A stretch of DNA of 64,000 nt from Nocardioides sp. URHA0020 (GTDB taxonomy: Bacteria; Actinomycetota; Actinomycetes; Propionibacteriales; Nocardioidaceae), in the NCBI RefSeq assembly GCF_000620705.1, contig NZ_KK211165.1, forward strand, positions 1,033 through 65,032. The letters are read 5' to 3'. This document shows positions 45,799-54,796 of the stretch, piece by piece. Each line of letters starts with the position of its first letter. The first letter of the stretch is position 1. The translations under genes were made by a program, and so were the position numbers. The notes under the pieces are model-generated. The model saw only the letters and a list, made by a program, of their open reading frames with translations, did not search any database and was not told the origin of the DNA.

Positions 45799-48261
45799 TC
45801 AGGTGAGAGCCCGCCGTACGGTCCAGGCGCCCGCTCCGACCAGCAGCAGCCCGAGGACGCCGAGGGGCAGCAGCGCCCCGGACGCGCCGGTGGCCGGCAG
45901 GACGGCGGCACCCGGTGTCGCTCCGCCATGGGGGTCCGCGACCGTCGGGGTGTCCGCCGTGGCGGGCCTGACCACGAGCGACGCGCGCACCACCAGCGCA
46001 TCGCCCACCTGCCTGCCGTCGAGGACGGGCTGCAGCTCCACCTCGGCAGCCAGCTCCGTCGTCTCGTCGACGGTGGTCTCGCAGGTGACCCGGGTGCTCC
46101 CGCCCGCGGGCACGGAGAAGTCGTCGTCGTCGCAGCCCGGTGCGCCGGTCAGCTCTAGCACGCCGTCCTCGAGCGCCACGTCGCCGGTGTTGACGACGTC
46201 GATCGAGACGGTGAACGGCGTCCCCTCCTCGGGCACCTCGGGAGTCGTGGTGATGTCGACGCGCGCCGCGGGCTCGGTCACGTCGACCGTCGCGGTCGCC
46301 CGGTCGGTGACGTCGAAGCCGGCCGGCGACGTCGCGGTCACCGTGGCGGTGTTGCGCAGGTCGTCGGTGCCGGCGGTCGACGTGCACGTCCACTGCTCGG
46401 TGGCGCCGACCGCGAGGGCGGCGGAGGTGCGGTCGCACCCGGGGGTCTGCGGGTCGGTCACGGACACGTCGGCGAGCGGCACCGAGCCGGTGTTGCGGAC
46501 CTGCAGCGACCAGGTGACCAGGTCGCCGGGGGCCGCGCGCTCGACGTCCGCGGCCTTCGTGATCGTGATCGCCGGCGCCTCGGTCGTGACGGACGCCGAC
46601 GCGGTGTCGCTCACGCCCAGGCCCAGCCCGTCGGTCCCGGTCGCGGTGGCGGTGTTGGTGAGGTCGGCGGTGACGGTGCCGGTGCAGTCGTACGTCGTGT
46701 CCGCGCCGGCTGCGAGCGGGCCGAGGTCGCGACGGTCGCAGGCGTCGACCACGTCGTCGTCGACGGCGACCGGGTCCAGCGGGGTGTCACCGGTGTTGTC
46801 GACGCGGATGGTCCAGGTGACGGGGTGCCCCGCACGGACGACGGCCGCCGACGCGGTCTTGGACACGGCGATCGCCGGGTGGAGCACGTCGACGGTGGCC
46901 CTCGCCGTGTCGGAGAGGGCGCCTCCACCAGCATCCGTGCCGGTCACCGTCGCGGTGTTGGTCAGGTCGTCGGCGGGCGCGGTCGACGTGCACGTGTAGG
47001 TGCTCTCCTGCCCGGCGGCCAGGGCGCCGACGGCGCGGGCGCAGCCCGGCACCTCGACGTCGGCAACGGCGACGCCGGTGGCGTCGGCCGTGCTCGGGTT
47101 GGACACCCGGATCGTCCAGGTCAGCGGGTCACCGGGGTGGGCGGCCGCCGGGCTGACCGACTTCTCGATGCACAGCGACGGGACCGGCACCGAGAGCGCG
47201 AGGCCGGTGAGCAGGAACGCGTCGCCACTGGTCCTGACCTGCAGCGCGGCCGACGTGTCGCCCGGGGCGATGACCCCCGACGGCACCGTCAGCGAGGTCG
47301 CGTCGATCGAGAAGTTGTTGGGGTAGTCGGGGGAGCCCTGGTGGTCGGCCGTGGAGTTGAAGAAGTTGGCGAGCGCGCCGGTGTTGGGCTCGGGGAGGTT
47401 CGTCCCGTTCAGGAGCAGCTGGTCGCCGGTCTGGCCGCTGTCACCCTCGAAGGCCGTGACGCCGAGGTGGGCGGGAGTCCCGGCGACGCGCAGCCCGGCG
47501 ACGGTCGCGTCGAGCGGCGGGTCCGAGACGCCCTGGCGGACGTGGCCGTCGTACACGAAGACCTCCCGCCGCTGCACGGCGCACCCGGCGTCCGGGGTGT
47601 CGTAGACGACCGTCACCGACCAGCCACCCCAGCAGCCCAGGCCCGTCGGGGCGAAGACGTTGCCGACGGTGACCGTCACGGGACGGCCGTCAGGGAGGTC
47701 GGCGAACGCGTCACTGACATCGGCGTCGGCGCTGTAGTAGCCGACCGAGGCCGTGTCGGTCGTGTAGCCGGCCGGGCTCACGTCGCGGGTGGCGGCGTCA
47801 CCGACGGTGAGGCGCACCTGCTGCGTCGCCGCCGAGCCGGGCGGATAGGTGCCGGCGGCGCCCACCCCGCACTGCTGCCCGTCGCGGTTGCCGCCCCACT
47901 GGAGCCGGGCGTACGTCGCGTGCGCGCCCGCCGGGATCGTCACGCTCGCCGTCGAGGAGTTGTACGTCGTCGGGTCCGGGTCGACGTCGGCGTACGTCAT
48001 CGCGAAGCGGTTGTTGTTGAAGGAGTTCCCACGCCTGCTCGCGGCCAGGCACTCCGTGCGCGCTGTCCCCGCGGCGACCGGGCAGACCAGGACCGCGTTG
48101 CCGGAGATGGTGAAGTCGCCGTTGACCTGCTCGTCGTGGATGCGGGTGAGCGGCGCGAACACCGCGGCGTCGCTCGGCGACGGGGCCAGGGCCATCGCCA
48201 GCGCGAGCTGCGTGCCGGCGGCGACGACCGCCAGGAGGACCCGACTCGACCAGCGCGGCAC
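45799..48261 (-). CDS. LPXTG-anchored DUF11 repeat surface protein
   Basis: An 820-residue surface protein. Residues 1-32 form a signal peptide and about 33-375 a DUF3344-like beta domain (NGDFTISGNAVLVC, with Cys-rich segments). Four or five DUF11/conserved-repeat domains follow, each about 110 residues with the pattern 'W.i.V.NtG...l..v.v.D' and 'lTNTATVTGTD'. The C-terminus has LPATG, a hydrophobic helix and RRALT, a complete sortase signal. The start is GTG 48261. No sortase gene is in the window. It probably forms a wall-attached stalk or adhesin. Confidence 0.88.
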   Translation of the reverse strand: MPRWSSRVLLAVVAAGTQLALAMALAPSPSDAAVFAPLTRIHDEQVNGDFTISGNAVLVCPVAAGTARTECLAASRRGNSFNNNRFAMTYADVDPDPTTYNSSTASVTIPAGAHATYARLQWGGNRDGQQCGVGAAGTYPPGSAATQQVRLTVGDAATRDVSPAGYTTDTASVGYYSADADVSDAFADLPDGRPVTVTVGNVFAPTGLGCWGGWSVTVVYDTPDAGCAVQRREVFVYDGHVRQGVSDPPLDATVAGLRVAGTPAHLGVTAFEGDSGQTGDQLLLNGTNLPEPNTGALANFFNSTADHQGSPDYPNNFSIDATSLTVPSGVIAPGDTSAALQVRTSGDAFLLTGLALSVPVPSLCIEKSVSPAAAHPGDPLTWTIRVSNPSTADATGVAVADVEVPGCARAVGALAAGQESTYTCTSTAPADDLTNTATVTGTDAGGGALSDTARATVDVLHPAIAVSKTASAAVVRAGHPVTWTIRVDNTGDTPLDPVAVDDDVVDACDRRDLGPLAAGADTTYDCTGTVTADLTNTATATGTDGLGLGVSDTASASVTTEAPAITITKAADVERAAPGDLVTWSLQVRNTGSVPLADVSVTDPQTPGCDRTSAALAVGATEQWTCTSTAGTDDLRNTATVTATSPAGFDVTDRATATVDVTEPAARVDITTTPEVPEEGTPFTVSIDVVNTGDVALEDGVLELTGAPGCDDDDFSVPAGGSTRVTCETTVDETTELAAEVELQPVLDGRQVGDALVVRASLVVRPATADTPTVADPHGGATPGAAVLPATGASGALLPLGVLGLLLVGAGAWTVRRALT

Positions 48262-48408
48262 GCCTACCCCTCGGTCCGTTGCCCGCGGTACCCGAGCCGC
48301 GTGCCGGGTCGAGCCTAGGTCAGGAGGTGGCCCGGGTCACGCCCCGAGCTGTGATCGGGATCGCGCCGTACGGTCATGACCTCGGCGCCGGTGCCTCGTT
48401 GGGGGGGC

Positions 48409-48585
48409 ATGACGGACGACGACGACCAGCGCCGCGGCCGGGACGACGGCCACCGGTACGACGCGCCCGAGACCGACGAGAGCCGGGCCAGCAAGGAGTG
48501 GGTGTACGTCGTCCTCGGCGTGCTCGTCCTGGTCCTGATGGTCCTGGTCGCGACCGGCAAGGTGCAGATCTTCCCGGGCGGGTAG
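48409..48585 (+). CDS. Small single-pass membrane protein
   Basis: A 58-residue protein with a highly charged N-terminal half (Asp, Arg and Glu to about residue 30), one transmembrane helix (about 32-50, WVYVVLGVLVLVLMVLVAT) and a short tail. A run of G just before ATG 48409 acts as ribosome site. No family is recognised. It ends 11 bp before the large inverted repeat. Confidence 0.6.
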   Translation: MTDDDDQRRGRDDGHRYDAPETDESRASKEWVYVVLGVLVLVLMVLVATGKVQIFPGG

Positions 48586-48596
48586 CCGGGGCCGTC

Positions 48597-48684
48597 GGAA
48601 TCACCGGTTCACCGGTGATCGCCTCACTTCTCAGGCGTTGCAACAGCCGAGAAGTGCCGCGATCCCCGGTGCACCGGTGATTCC
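48597..48684. repeat. 88-bp imperfect palindrome (36-bp arms)
   Basis: Arms 48597-48632 and 48649-48684 are complementary at 32 of 36 positions, with a 16-base centre that itself contains GTTGCAAC. Each arm holds two copies of a CACCGG-type block. It lies between the convergent 58-aa protein and upp genes, so it can act as a bidirectional terminator, but it is much longer than needed and could be a mobile palindromic element. Confidence 0.85.
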
Positions 48685-48707
48685 TGGGGCAGGCGGGACC
48701 AGCCCGC

Positions 48708-49349
48708 TCAGCCCACCACGCCGTACAGCCGGTCACCGGCGTCGCCGAGGCCGGGGACGATGTAGCCCTTCTCGTTGAGCCTCTCGTCCATCGCGGCGGT
48801 CACCACGGTGACGGGGACGTCGAGGCCCTCGAGCTCCTTCTCCAGGCGGGCGCAGCCCTCCGGGGCGGCCAGCAGGCAGACCGCGGTGATGTGGTCGGCG
48901 CCGCGGTCGGTGAGGAACTTGATCGCCGCGGCGAGGGTGCCGCCGGTCGCGAGCATCGGGTCGAGGACGTAGCACTGGCGTCCGGACAGGTCGTCGGGCA
49001 GGCGCTCGGCGTACGTCGCGGCCTCGAGCGTCTCCTCGTTGCGGATCATGCCGAGGAAGCCGACCTCGGCCGTGGGCAGCAGGCGCATCATGCCGTCGAG
49101 CATGCCCAGGCCGGCGCGCAGGATCGGGACCACCAGCGGCCGGGGCCTCGCCAGCTTGATGCCGGTGGCGGGGGCGACCGGCGTGACGATGTCGAAGGGC
49201 TCCACCCGGACGTCGCGGGTGGCCTCGTAGGCGAGCAGCGTGACCAGCTCGTCGGCCAGGCTGCGGAACGTCGGGGAGTCGGTGCCGACGTCGCGCAGCA
49301 CGGTGAGCTTGTGGGCGACGAGCGGGTGGTCGACGACGTGGGTGCGCAT
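48708..49349 (-). CDS. upp: Uracil phosphoribosyltransferase
   Basis: A 213-residue enzyme making UMP from uracil and PRPP in pyrimidine salvage. [17 protein letters not shown], then [16 protein letters not shown], and the PRPP loop [16 protein letters not shown] are all present, with the C-terminal [11 protein letters not shown] uracil site. Length is normal. ATG 49349 begins the family homology ([15 protein letters not shown]); the longer frame lies upstream of it in the divergent region. Confidence 0.96.
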   Translation of the reverse strand: MRTHVVDHPLVAHKLTVLRDVGTDSPTFRSLADELVTLLAYEATRDVRVEPFDIVTPVAPATGIKLARPRPLVVPILRAGLGMLDGMMRLLPTAEVGFLGMIRNEETLEAATYAERLPDDLSGRQCYVLDPMLATGGTLAAAIKFLTDRGADHITAVCLLAAPEGCARLEKELEGLDVPVTVVTAAMDERLNEKGYIVPGLGDAGDRLYGVVG

Positions 49350-49451
49350 AGCCGGAACACTAGTGCTCCACCAGGGAAAGGGGCTTGGCCGCACCAACCT
49401 GGTCTGACACTCTGGAAGACCCAACGCGGCACTCGGAAACGGAGGCACGCC

Positions 49452-49937
49452 ATGACCGACGACATCGAGGCCGTCGACTTCGCTCTGGCCGCGTTCCGCG
49501 AGGAGGGCGTCTGGACCGTCGCCGAGCTCGCCCACGACGTGATCGAGGACGTCGACCGGCTCTCACACGCGCTGCGCCGCCTCCCCGGCGACGGTGGTGC
49601 GGTCGGCCTGGTCGCGATGGACGAGGACTTCTTCGTGATCGTCCGGGTCGCTGGCCCGACCACCCGCGTGCTGCTCTCCGACATCACCGCCGCCGACGAG
49701 TGGGAGCTGGCCAGCTCGGCCGTCAGCTTCCTCGGCCTGCCGCCGCCGGAGGACGAGGACGACCAGGTCCCGGCGGGTGACCTGGACCTGCTCGGAGACC
49801 TGGGCATGCACGCGATGGACATGGGCGTGCTGCTCGACGACGTCGACCTCTACCCCGACGAGATGCTCTCCGACGTGGCCCGCAGGCTCGGGTTCGGCGA
49901 GCTCTTCGACGACGCGATCGGTCTCACCTCGGCGTGA
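49452..49937 (+). CDS. tRNA adenosine deaminase-associated protein
   Basis: A 161-residue acidic protein of the actinobacterial family found next to tadA ([19 protein letters not shown], later [18 protein letters not shown]). Its function is not established; the constant pairing suggests a role with TadA. GGAGG precedes ATG 49452. Its stop overlaps the tadA GTG start, giving translational coupling. Confidence 0.88.
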   Translation: MTDDIEAVDFALAAFREEGVWTVAELAHDVIEDVDRLSHALRRLPGDGGAVGLVAMDEDFFVIVRVAGPTTRVLLSDITAADEWELASSAVSFLGLPPPEDEDDQVPAGDLDLLGDLGMHAMDMGVLLDDVDLYPDEMLSDVARRLGFGELFDDAIGLTSA

Positions 49938-50392
49938 GCATCGGACGCTGGGACGGCGCGATGCTCGCCGCCCTCGAGGAGGCGCGCGCCGCGCTGGCGA
50001 CCGACGACGTCCCCATCGGCGCGGTCGTCCTGGACCCGAGCGGTACGCCGGTCGGGCGCGGCCGCAACGTCCGCGAGGCCGACCACGACCCGACCGGGCA
50101 CGCCGAGGTGGTCGCGCTCCGCGAGGCGGCCCGGGCGCGCGGTGAGTGGCGGCTCGACGGGCACACCCTGGTCGTCACCCTGGAGCCGTGCACCATGTGC
50201 GCCGGCGCCGCCGTGCTCGCCCGGGTGGGCCGCGTGGTCTTCGGCGCGTGGGACCCCAAGGCCGGTGCCGTCGGCAGCCTGTGGGACGTCGTACGGGACC
50301 GTCGCCTCAACCACCGGCCCGAGGTCGTCGCCGGGGTGCTGGCCGACGAGTCGGCGGCGCTGCTCGAGGAGTTCTTCGCCGGCCATCGCTGA
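49934..50392 (+). CDS. tadA: tRNA-specific adenosine deaminase (TadA)
   Basis: A 152-residue zinc deaminase that converts A34 to inosine in tRNA-Arg(ACG). HAE (His56, Glu58) and PCTMC (Cys86, Cys89) are the zinc ligands and proton shuttle, and NVREADHDPTGHAEVVAL is typical of the family. The start is GTG 49934, overlapping the previous gene. No tRNA gene was recognised after it. Confidence 0.95.
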   Translation: MSIGRWDGAMLAALEEARAALATDDVPIGAVVLDPSGTPVGRGRNVREADHDPTGHAEVVALREAARARGEWRLDGHTLVVTLEPCTMCAGAAVLARVGRVVFGAWDPKAGAVGSLWDVVRDRRLNHRPEVVAGVLADESAALLEEFFAGHR

Positions 50393-50462
50393 CCGCGGTG
50401 CTGATACCAACCGTCCGTCCTGGTGATTGGCGGGGCCGCGGCCGGGCCGTGAGGGTGGTCAC

Positions 50463-53036
50463 ATGCGAGTTCGAGTCGAGCACCTGGACCACCCCGTCGG
50501 CATCTCCGAGCGGCGGCCGCGCCTCTCCTGGCAGCTGCCCGCCGACGCCGTCGCCCAGGACGCCTACGAGCTGGAGGTCGACGGGACGTCGTACGGGCGG
50601 ACGGACTCGGCCGAGACGGTGCTCGTCCCCTGGCCGGCCGACGAGCTCGGGTCCGGAGAGCGGCGCCGCGTCCGGGTGCACGTGTGGGCCGACGGTCGCG
50701 ACCTCGGCTGGTCGGAGCCCACGGGGCTCGAGACCGGGCTGCTGGACGCCGCCGACTGGACGGCCGCCTGGGTCGGCGCGGACGAGGCCGAGGTGCCGCC
50801 CGCCGGCGAGCGGCCGGCGTACCGCCTGCGCGGCGAGGTCTTCGTCAACGCCCCCGTGCGCAGCGCCCGGCTGCACGTCACCGCCCACGGCCTGCACGAG
50901 ACCTCGCTCGACGGTGTCCGGGTGGGCGACGACGAGCTCGCGCCCGGCTACACCGAGTACGCCGTGCACACGCACGTGCGCGTCCACGACGTCACCGAGC
51001 GGCTCACCCCGGGCCGGCACGTGCTCGACGCGCTGCTGGCCGACGGGTGGTTCCGCGGCAAGGTGGGCGCACCGCGGGCCAGCGACCAGTGGGGCGACCG
51101 TACGGCGTACCTCGCCCAGCTCGTCGTCGAGCACGAGGACGGCACGACCACCGTGCACGGCACCGGGCCGGACTGGCAGTGGACCACCTCGCACGTGGTG
51201 GCTGCCGACCTCATCGACGGCCAGCGCGAGGACCGACGCCTCGTCGAGCCCAGCGGCTGGCGGCCCGTCGTCGTCGCGGAGGTCGGCTACGACGCGCTGA
51301 CCTCCTCGCCCGCCCCGCCCGTGCGGGCCGTCGAGGAGCTGCGTCCGGTGTCGGTGACCGCGGTCCGCGACGGCGTCCAGGTGGTCGACCTCGGCCAGAA
51401 CATCAACGGGCACGTGCGCCTGAGCGCCCTCGGCCCGACGGGGACCGAGGTCACGCTCACCCACGGCGAGGCCCTCGGCGCCGACGGCGACGTGACGATG
51501 GACCACCTGGTGCCGAACCTGCCGTTCCTGCCCGACCTCACCGCCGGCCAGGTCGACCACGTCGTCTCCGCGGGGGTCGAGGGCGACGTCTTCGAGCCGC
51601 GCTTCACCACCCACGGCTTCCGCTACGTGCGCGTCGAGGGCGACCTGCCGCCGATCTCGGCGGCCGACGTCACCGGCGTGGTGGTGCACACCGACCTGCC
51701 GCGGCGCGGTGGGTTCACCTGCTCCGACGAGCGGCTCAACCGGCTCCACGACGCCGCGGTCTGGAGCTTCCGCGGCAACGCGTGCGACGTGCCGACCGAC
51801 TGCCCGACGCGCGAGCGGGCCGGGTGGACGGGCGACTGGCAGCTCTACGTGCCGACCGCGTCGTACCTCTACGACGTCGCCGGCTTCTCCCTCAAGTGGT
51901 TGCGCGACCTCGCCGCGATGCAGTGGGACGACGGCACCCTCAACAACATGGCGCCGATCCCGGTGGCCGAGCGCACCGGCTTCCTCGAGCAGGTCAACGG
52001 CTCGGCAGGGTGGGGCGATGCCGTCGTGCTGGTGCCACTCGAGCTCTACCGCGAGTACGGCGACGTCGCGGTGCTCGCCGAGCTGTGGCCGGCGGTGGTG
52101 GCGTGGCTGGACCGGACCGAGCGGATGGCCGGCCACGACCGGCACCCCGACCGGATCGCCCGGCACCCCGAGCCGCGTCCCCACGACCGCTACCTGTGGG
52201 ACACCGGCTTCCACTGGGGCGAGTGGCTCGAGCCCGACGGCAACCCGGCCGACTTCGAGGCCTTCATCAAGGAGGACAAGTCCGTCGTCGCCACCGCCTT
52301 CTACGCCTGGTCGACCCGGCACGCCGCGGAGATCGCGAGGGTGCTCGACGACAAGGTGGCCGCCGACCGGTACGACGAGCTGTCGCGCGCCGTCGTCGAC
52401 GCGTGGGTCGCGGAGTTCGTGGTGGAGGGGCGCGTGGTGCCCCACACCCAGGCCAACCTGGTGCGCGCGCTGGCCTTCGACCTGCTGCCGGAGTCGCTGC
52501 GCCGGCGCGCGGCCGACGACCTCGCCATGCTGGTGCGGGACGTCGGCGTCCACGTCGGCACCGGCTTCCTCGCCACCCCCGACCTGCTGCCGGTGCTCGC
52601 CGACCACGGCCACCTCGACCTGGCCTACGAGCTGCTGATGCAGGACAGCTCGCCGTCGTGGCTGGCGATGGTCGACCGCGGCGCCACCACCGTGTGGGAG
52701 CTGTGGGACGGCATCGACGCCGATGGCGTGCCGCACGAGTCGCTCAGCCACTACTCCAAGGGTGCGGTGATCTCCTTCCTGCACCGCTACAGCGCCGGAC
52801 TGCGGCGTACGTCGCCCACGTGGCGCACCTTCGAGGTCGCCCCGCGTCCCGGCGCAGGGCTCACCTGGACCCGCACCCACCACGACTCCCCGCACGGCCG
52901 GATCTCGGTCGCGTGGGAGCTGAGCGAGGGGGGCCTCTCCCTGGACGTCACCGTCCCGCCGGGCTGCACCGCCACCGTCGTGCTGCCGTCGGGTGCGACG
53001 GAGGAGGTGGGCCCGGGGGAGCACTCATTCGGCTGA
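50463..53036 (+). CDS. Alpha-L-rhamnosidase (GH78)
   Basis: An 857-residue glycoside hydrolase. N-terminal VRVEHLDHPVGISERRPRLSW, then a Bac_rhamnosid_N-like carbohydrate-binding region and an (alpha/alpha)6 barrel with CPTRERAGWTGD (general acid) and LWDTGFHWGEW (general base), closed by a beta domain. There is no signal peptide, so it acts in the cytoplasm on imported rhamnosides, such as plant or flavonoid glycosides. ATG 50463 is used. Its closeness to a glucuronidase locus suggests use of plant-derived glycosides; no rhamnose catabolic gene is present here. Confidence 0.93.
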   Translation: MRVRVEHLDHPVGISERRPRLSWQLPADAVAQDAYELEVDGTSYGRTDSAETVLVPWPADELGSGERRRVRVHVWADGRDLGWSEPTGLETGLLDAADWTAAWVGADEAEVPPAGERPAYRLRGEVFVNAPVRSARLHVTAHGLHETSLDGVRVGDDELAPGYTEYAVHTHVRVHDVTERLTPGRHVLDALLADGWFRGKVGAPRASDQWGDRTAYLAQLVVEHEDGTTTVHGTGPDWQWTTSHVVAADLIDGQREDRRLVEPSGWRPVVVAEVGYDALTSSPAPPVRAVEELRPVSVTAVRDGVQVVDLGQNINGHVRLSALGPTGTEVTLTHGEALGADGDVTMDHLVPNLPFLPDLTAGQVDHVVSAGVEGDVFEPRFTTHGFRYVRVEGDLPPISAADVTGVVVHTDLPRRGGFTCSDERLNRLHDAAVWSFRGNACDVPTDCPTRERAGWTGDWQLYVPTASYLYDVAGFSLKWLRDLAAMQWDDGTLNNMAPIPVAERTGFLEQVNGSAGWGDAVVLVPLELYREYGDVAVLAELWPAVVAWLDRTERMAGHDRHPDRIARHPEPRPHDRYLWDTGFHWGEWLEPDGNPADFEAFIKEDKSVVATAFYAWSTRHAAEIARVLDDKVAADRYDELSRAVVDAWVAEFVVEGRVVPHTQANLVRALAFDLLPESLRRRAADDLAMLVRDVGVHVGTGFLATPDLLPVLADHGHLDLAYELLMQDSSPSWLAMVDRGATTVWELWDGIDADGVPHESLSHYSKGAVISFLHRYSAGLRRTSPTWRTFEVAPRPGAGLTWTRTHHDSPHGRISVAWELSEGGLSLDVTVPPGCTATVVLPSGATEEVGPGEHSFG

Positions 53037-53047
53037 GGTCGGCGCTC

Positions 53048-54112
53048 TCAGAGGTAGATGTGCCGAGCCGCGAAGCCCGCGCGGACGGCGTCCGCGGCCC
53101 GACGGCCGTCACGCGCCAGTGCGGCGTCGTACGTCGCCTTCGCCGCGGCCTGGAAGGAGGTGTCGGGCGTGTAGTCGAACTGGCTGTCGATCAGCGTGGT
53201 GTCCCACGCCCGCGAGCCGATCCCGAGCGCGGCGTACCGCTGCCGGATGTCCCACAGGGCTCCGCTCCAGATCGTGCCGTCGGCGTGCACCTCGCCCTGT
53301 CGGTCCTCGAGCACCAGGCCGGAGTCGAGCCGACGCAGGCAGTGCGGCCTGGTCGAGGTGTAGGAGACGGAGTCCCAGTCGGCCACGCACGGTGCGGGGG
53401 TCCTGACCGGCCAGCCGTACTGCCCGGCCGCGTCGAGGCCGACGGTCACCGCGAGGTAGTCGCCGAACGCCTCGCCGATGGAGCCCGCGTCCAGGCTCGA
53501 GCCGAAGCCGGGCACCTGCGAGTCGTGCACGGCGTGCCCGTACTCGTGGACGATGACCTCACCGTCCTCGCCGTCGTCGACGCCGCCCTTGCCGAGCCGG
53601 ATGAAGTCCTGCTTGTCGGTGGAGTAGCTGTTGTCGATGCCGTACTGGTCGACCCGCACGTCCTGGCTCTCCGCGTTGACGGCCGGCAGTCGGGTGCCGA
53701 AGCCCAGGGACTGCAGGTACTCCTGGGCCTGGTTGACCCAGAAGTACGCCATCACCTGCTCGAAGCGGTCGTCGTCGCGGGTGTAGACGAAGCTGTTGAC
53801 CGTGCTGTACGCCGCGGGCCCGGTGCTGCTGCGCACGTTGGCCCACCTGCCGTCGAGGTAGCCGGAGCCGTCGAGGTTCCGCAGCGCGACGGAGGCGTAC
53901 GCTGTCGCGGGGACCGCCGAGGCGGCGTCCTTCTGGTCGGTGAGGGACTGGTCGCCCGAGGACTGGACCGGGTTGACCTCGAAGACGCTGCCGGTGCCTG
54001 TCGTGCTGTCGCTGCCCGGCTTGGTCGCGTCGGCCGGGGCGGCGAGGACGCCCGCGCCGAGCAGGCAGGTGGCGGCGAGCATCGCCGCCGCGGTCCGAGG
54101 TGTGTGGATCAT
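53048..54112 (-). CDS. Secreted M36/M4-like metalloprotease
   Basis: A 354-residue exported protein with a signal peptide (residues 1-28). The zinc motif HEYGH is at residues 189-193, and GEAFGD (Glu214) gives the third ligand, the HExxH plus E arrangement of gluzincins (M36 fungalysin-like). It is short for a full M36 enzyme and lacks a separate propeptide of the usual size. GGAGG precedes ATG 54112. It converges on the rhamnosidase gene with an 11-bp gap. It is a likely extracellular peptidase with unknown target. Confidence 0.82.
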   Translation of the reverse strand: MIHTPRTAAAMLAATCLLGAGVLAAPADATKPGSDSTTGTGSVFEVNPVQSSGDQSLTDQKDAASAVPATAYASVALRNLDGSGYLDGRWANVRSSTGPAAYSTVNSFVYTRDDDRFEQVMAYFWVNQAQEYLQSLGFGTRLPAVNAESQDVRVDQYGIDNSYSTDKQDFIRLGKGGVDDGEDGEVIVHEYGHAVHDSQVPGFGSSLDAGSIGEAFGDYLAVTVGLDAAGQYGWPVRTPAPCVADWDSVSYTSTRPHCLRRLDSGLVLEDRQGEVHADGTIWSGALWDIRQRYAALGIGSRAWDTTLIDSQFDYTPDTSFQAAAKATYDAALARDGRRAADAVRAGFAARHIYL

Positions 54113-54206
54113 CCGATTCCTCCCGAGCAGGTTCCCCGCCGGGACCGATGTCTCGACAGCAGGACATGTCGTGAGAGGGGAGTGCCGTTACATCCACCGG
54201 GACGGA

Positions 54207-54740
54207 TCAGTCCCGCGGGCCGCCGTGCATCAGGCCGTCGAGCCCGCCGATGCTCTCCACCAGCTGGGGGTCGAGCTCGCCGTCGACCAGCACGAAGACC
54301 ACCCGCGCGACCTCGGTGCCCCGGTTGGCCCAGGCGTGGTCGGTGCCGCGCTGCACGACGATGTCGCCGGCGCGCAGCGTGACCTCGGAGTCGTCGAGGA
54401 CCAGGGTGATCTCGCCCGAGAGCACGATGCCGTAGTCGATCGACGCCGTGCGGTGCACCGGGGACTGCAGGCCACGCTCGTCGAGGTGGCCGGGAGCGAA
54501 CTCGTTGATCCGGATCTTCGTGCCCAGCGGCGGTGGCGGTACGGCGAGGGTGCGCTGCGTCGGCTCGTCGGGCTCGACGGCCGTCACCCGCGCGGGCGCC
54601 CCGGACGTGTTCCAGACCTCGTGGAAGTCCACGCCGTCGTCCGGCAGCGACCGGCTCACCGGCACCGGACCGTCCGACAGCACCACGGACACTCCGGAGG
54701 GCGTGTGGCCGGTGACCACGCGGCGGGGGATGCTCGTCAT
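54207..54740 (-). CDS. Cupin-domain protein
   Basis: A 177-residue protein with one complete cupin barrel in the second half: RTASIDYGIVLSGEITLVLD, then RAGDIVVQRGTDHAWANRG. One of the usual metal His positions in the first motif is Tyr (IDYGIV), so metal binding is less sure. There is no signal peptide. Related proteins are annotated only as cupin. The start is ATG 54740. Confidence 0.75.
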   Translation of the reverse strand: MTSIPRRVVTGHTPSGVSVVLSDGPVPVSRSLPDDGVDFHEVWNTSGAPARVTAVEPDEPTQRTLAVPPPPLGTKIRINEFAPGHLDERGLQSPVHRTASIDYGIVLSGEITLVLDDSEVTLRAGDIVVQRGTDHAWANRGTEVARVVFVLVDGELDPQLVESIGGLDGLMHGGPRD

Positions 54741-54796
54741 GGCGCCGAGTCAACGGCAGCCACACGGGCGCAGCAAGGCTCCGGCCGATCGCGGCC

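Noticed and set aside
50393..50462. tRNA gene after tadA, as seen in some actinobacteria
   Set aside because: The 70-bp gap shows no acceptor stem, T-loop or CCA pattern consistent with a tRNA.
53048..54112. Full-length M36 fungalysin
   Set aside because: The gluzincin motifs are present, but at 354 residues there is no room for the usual large propeptide, so only a fungalysin-like label is supported.
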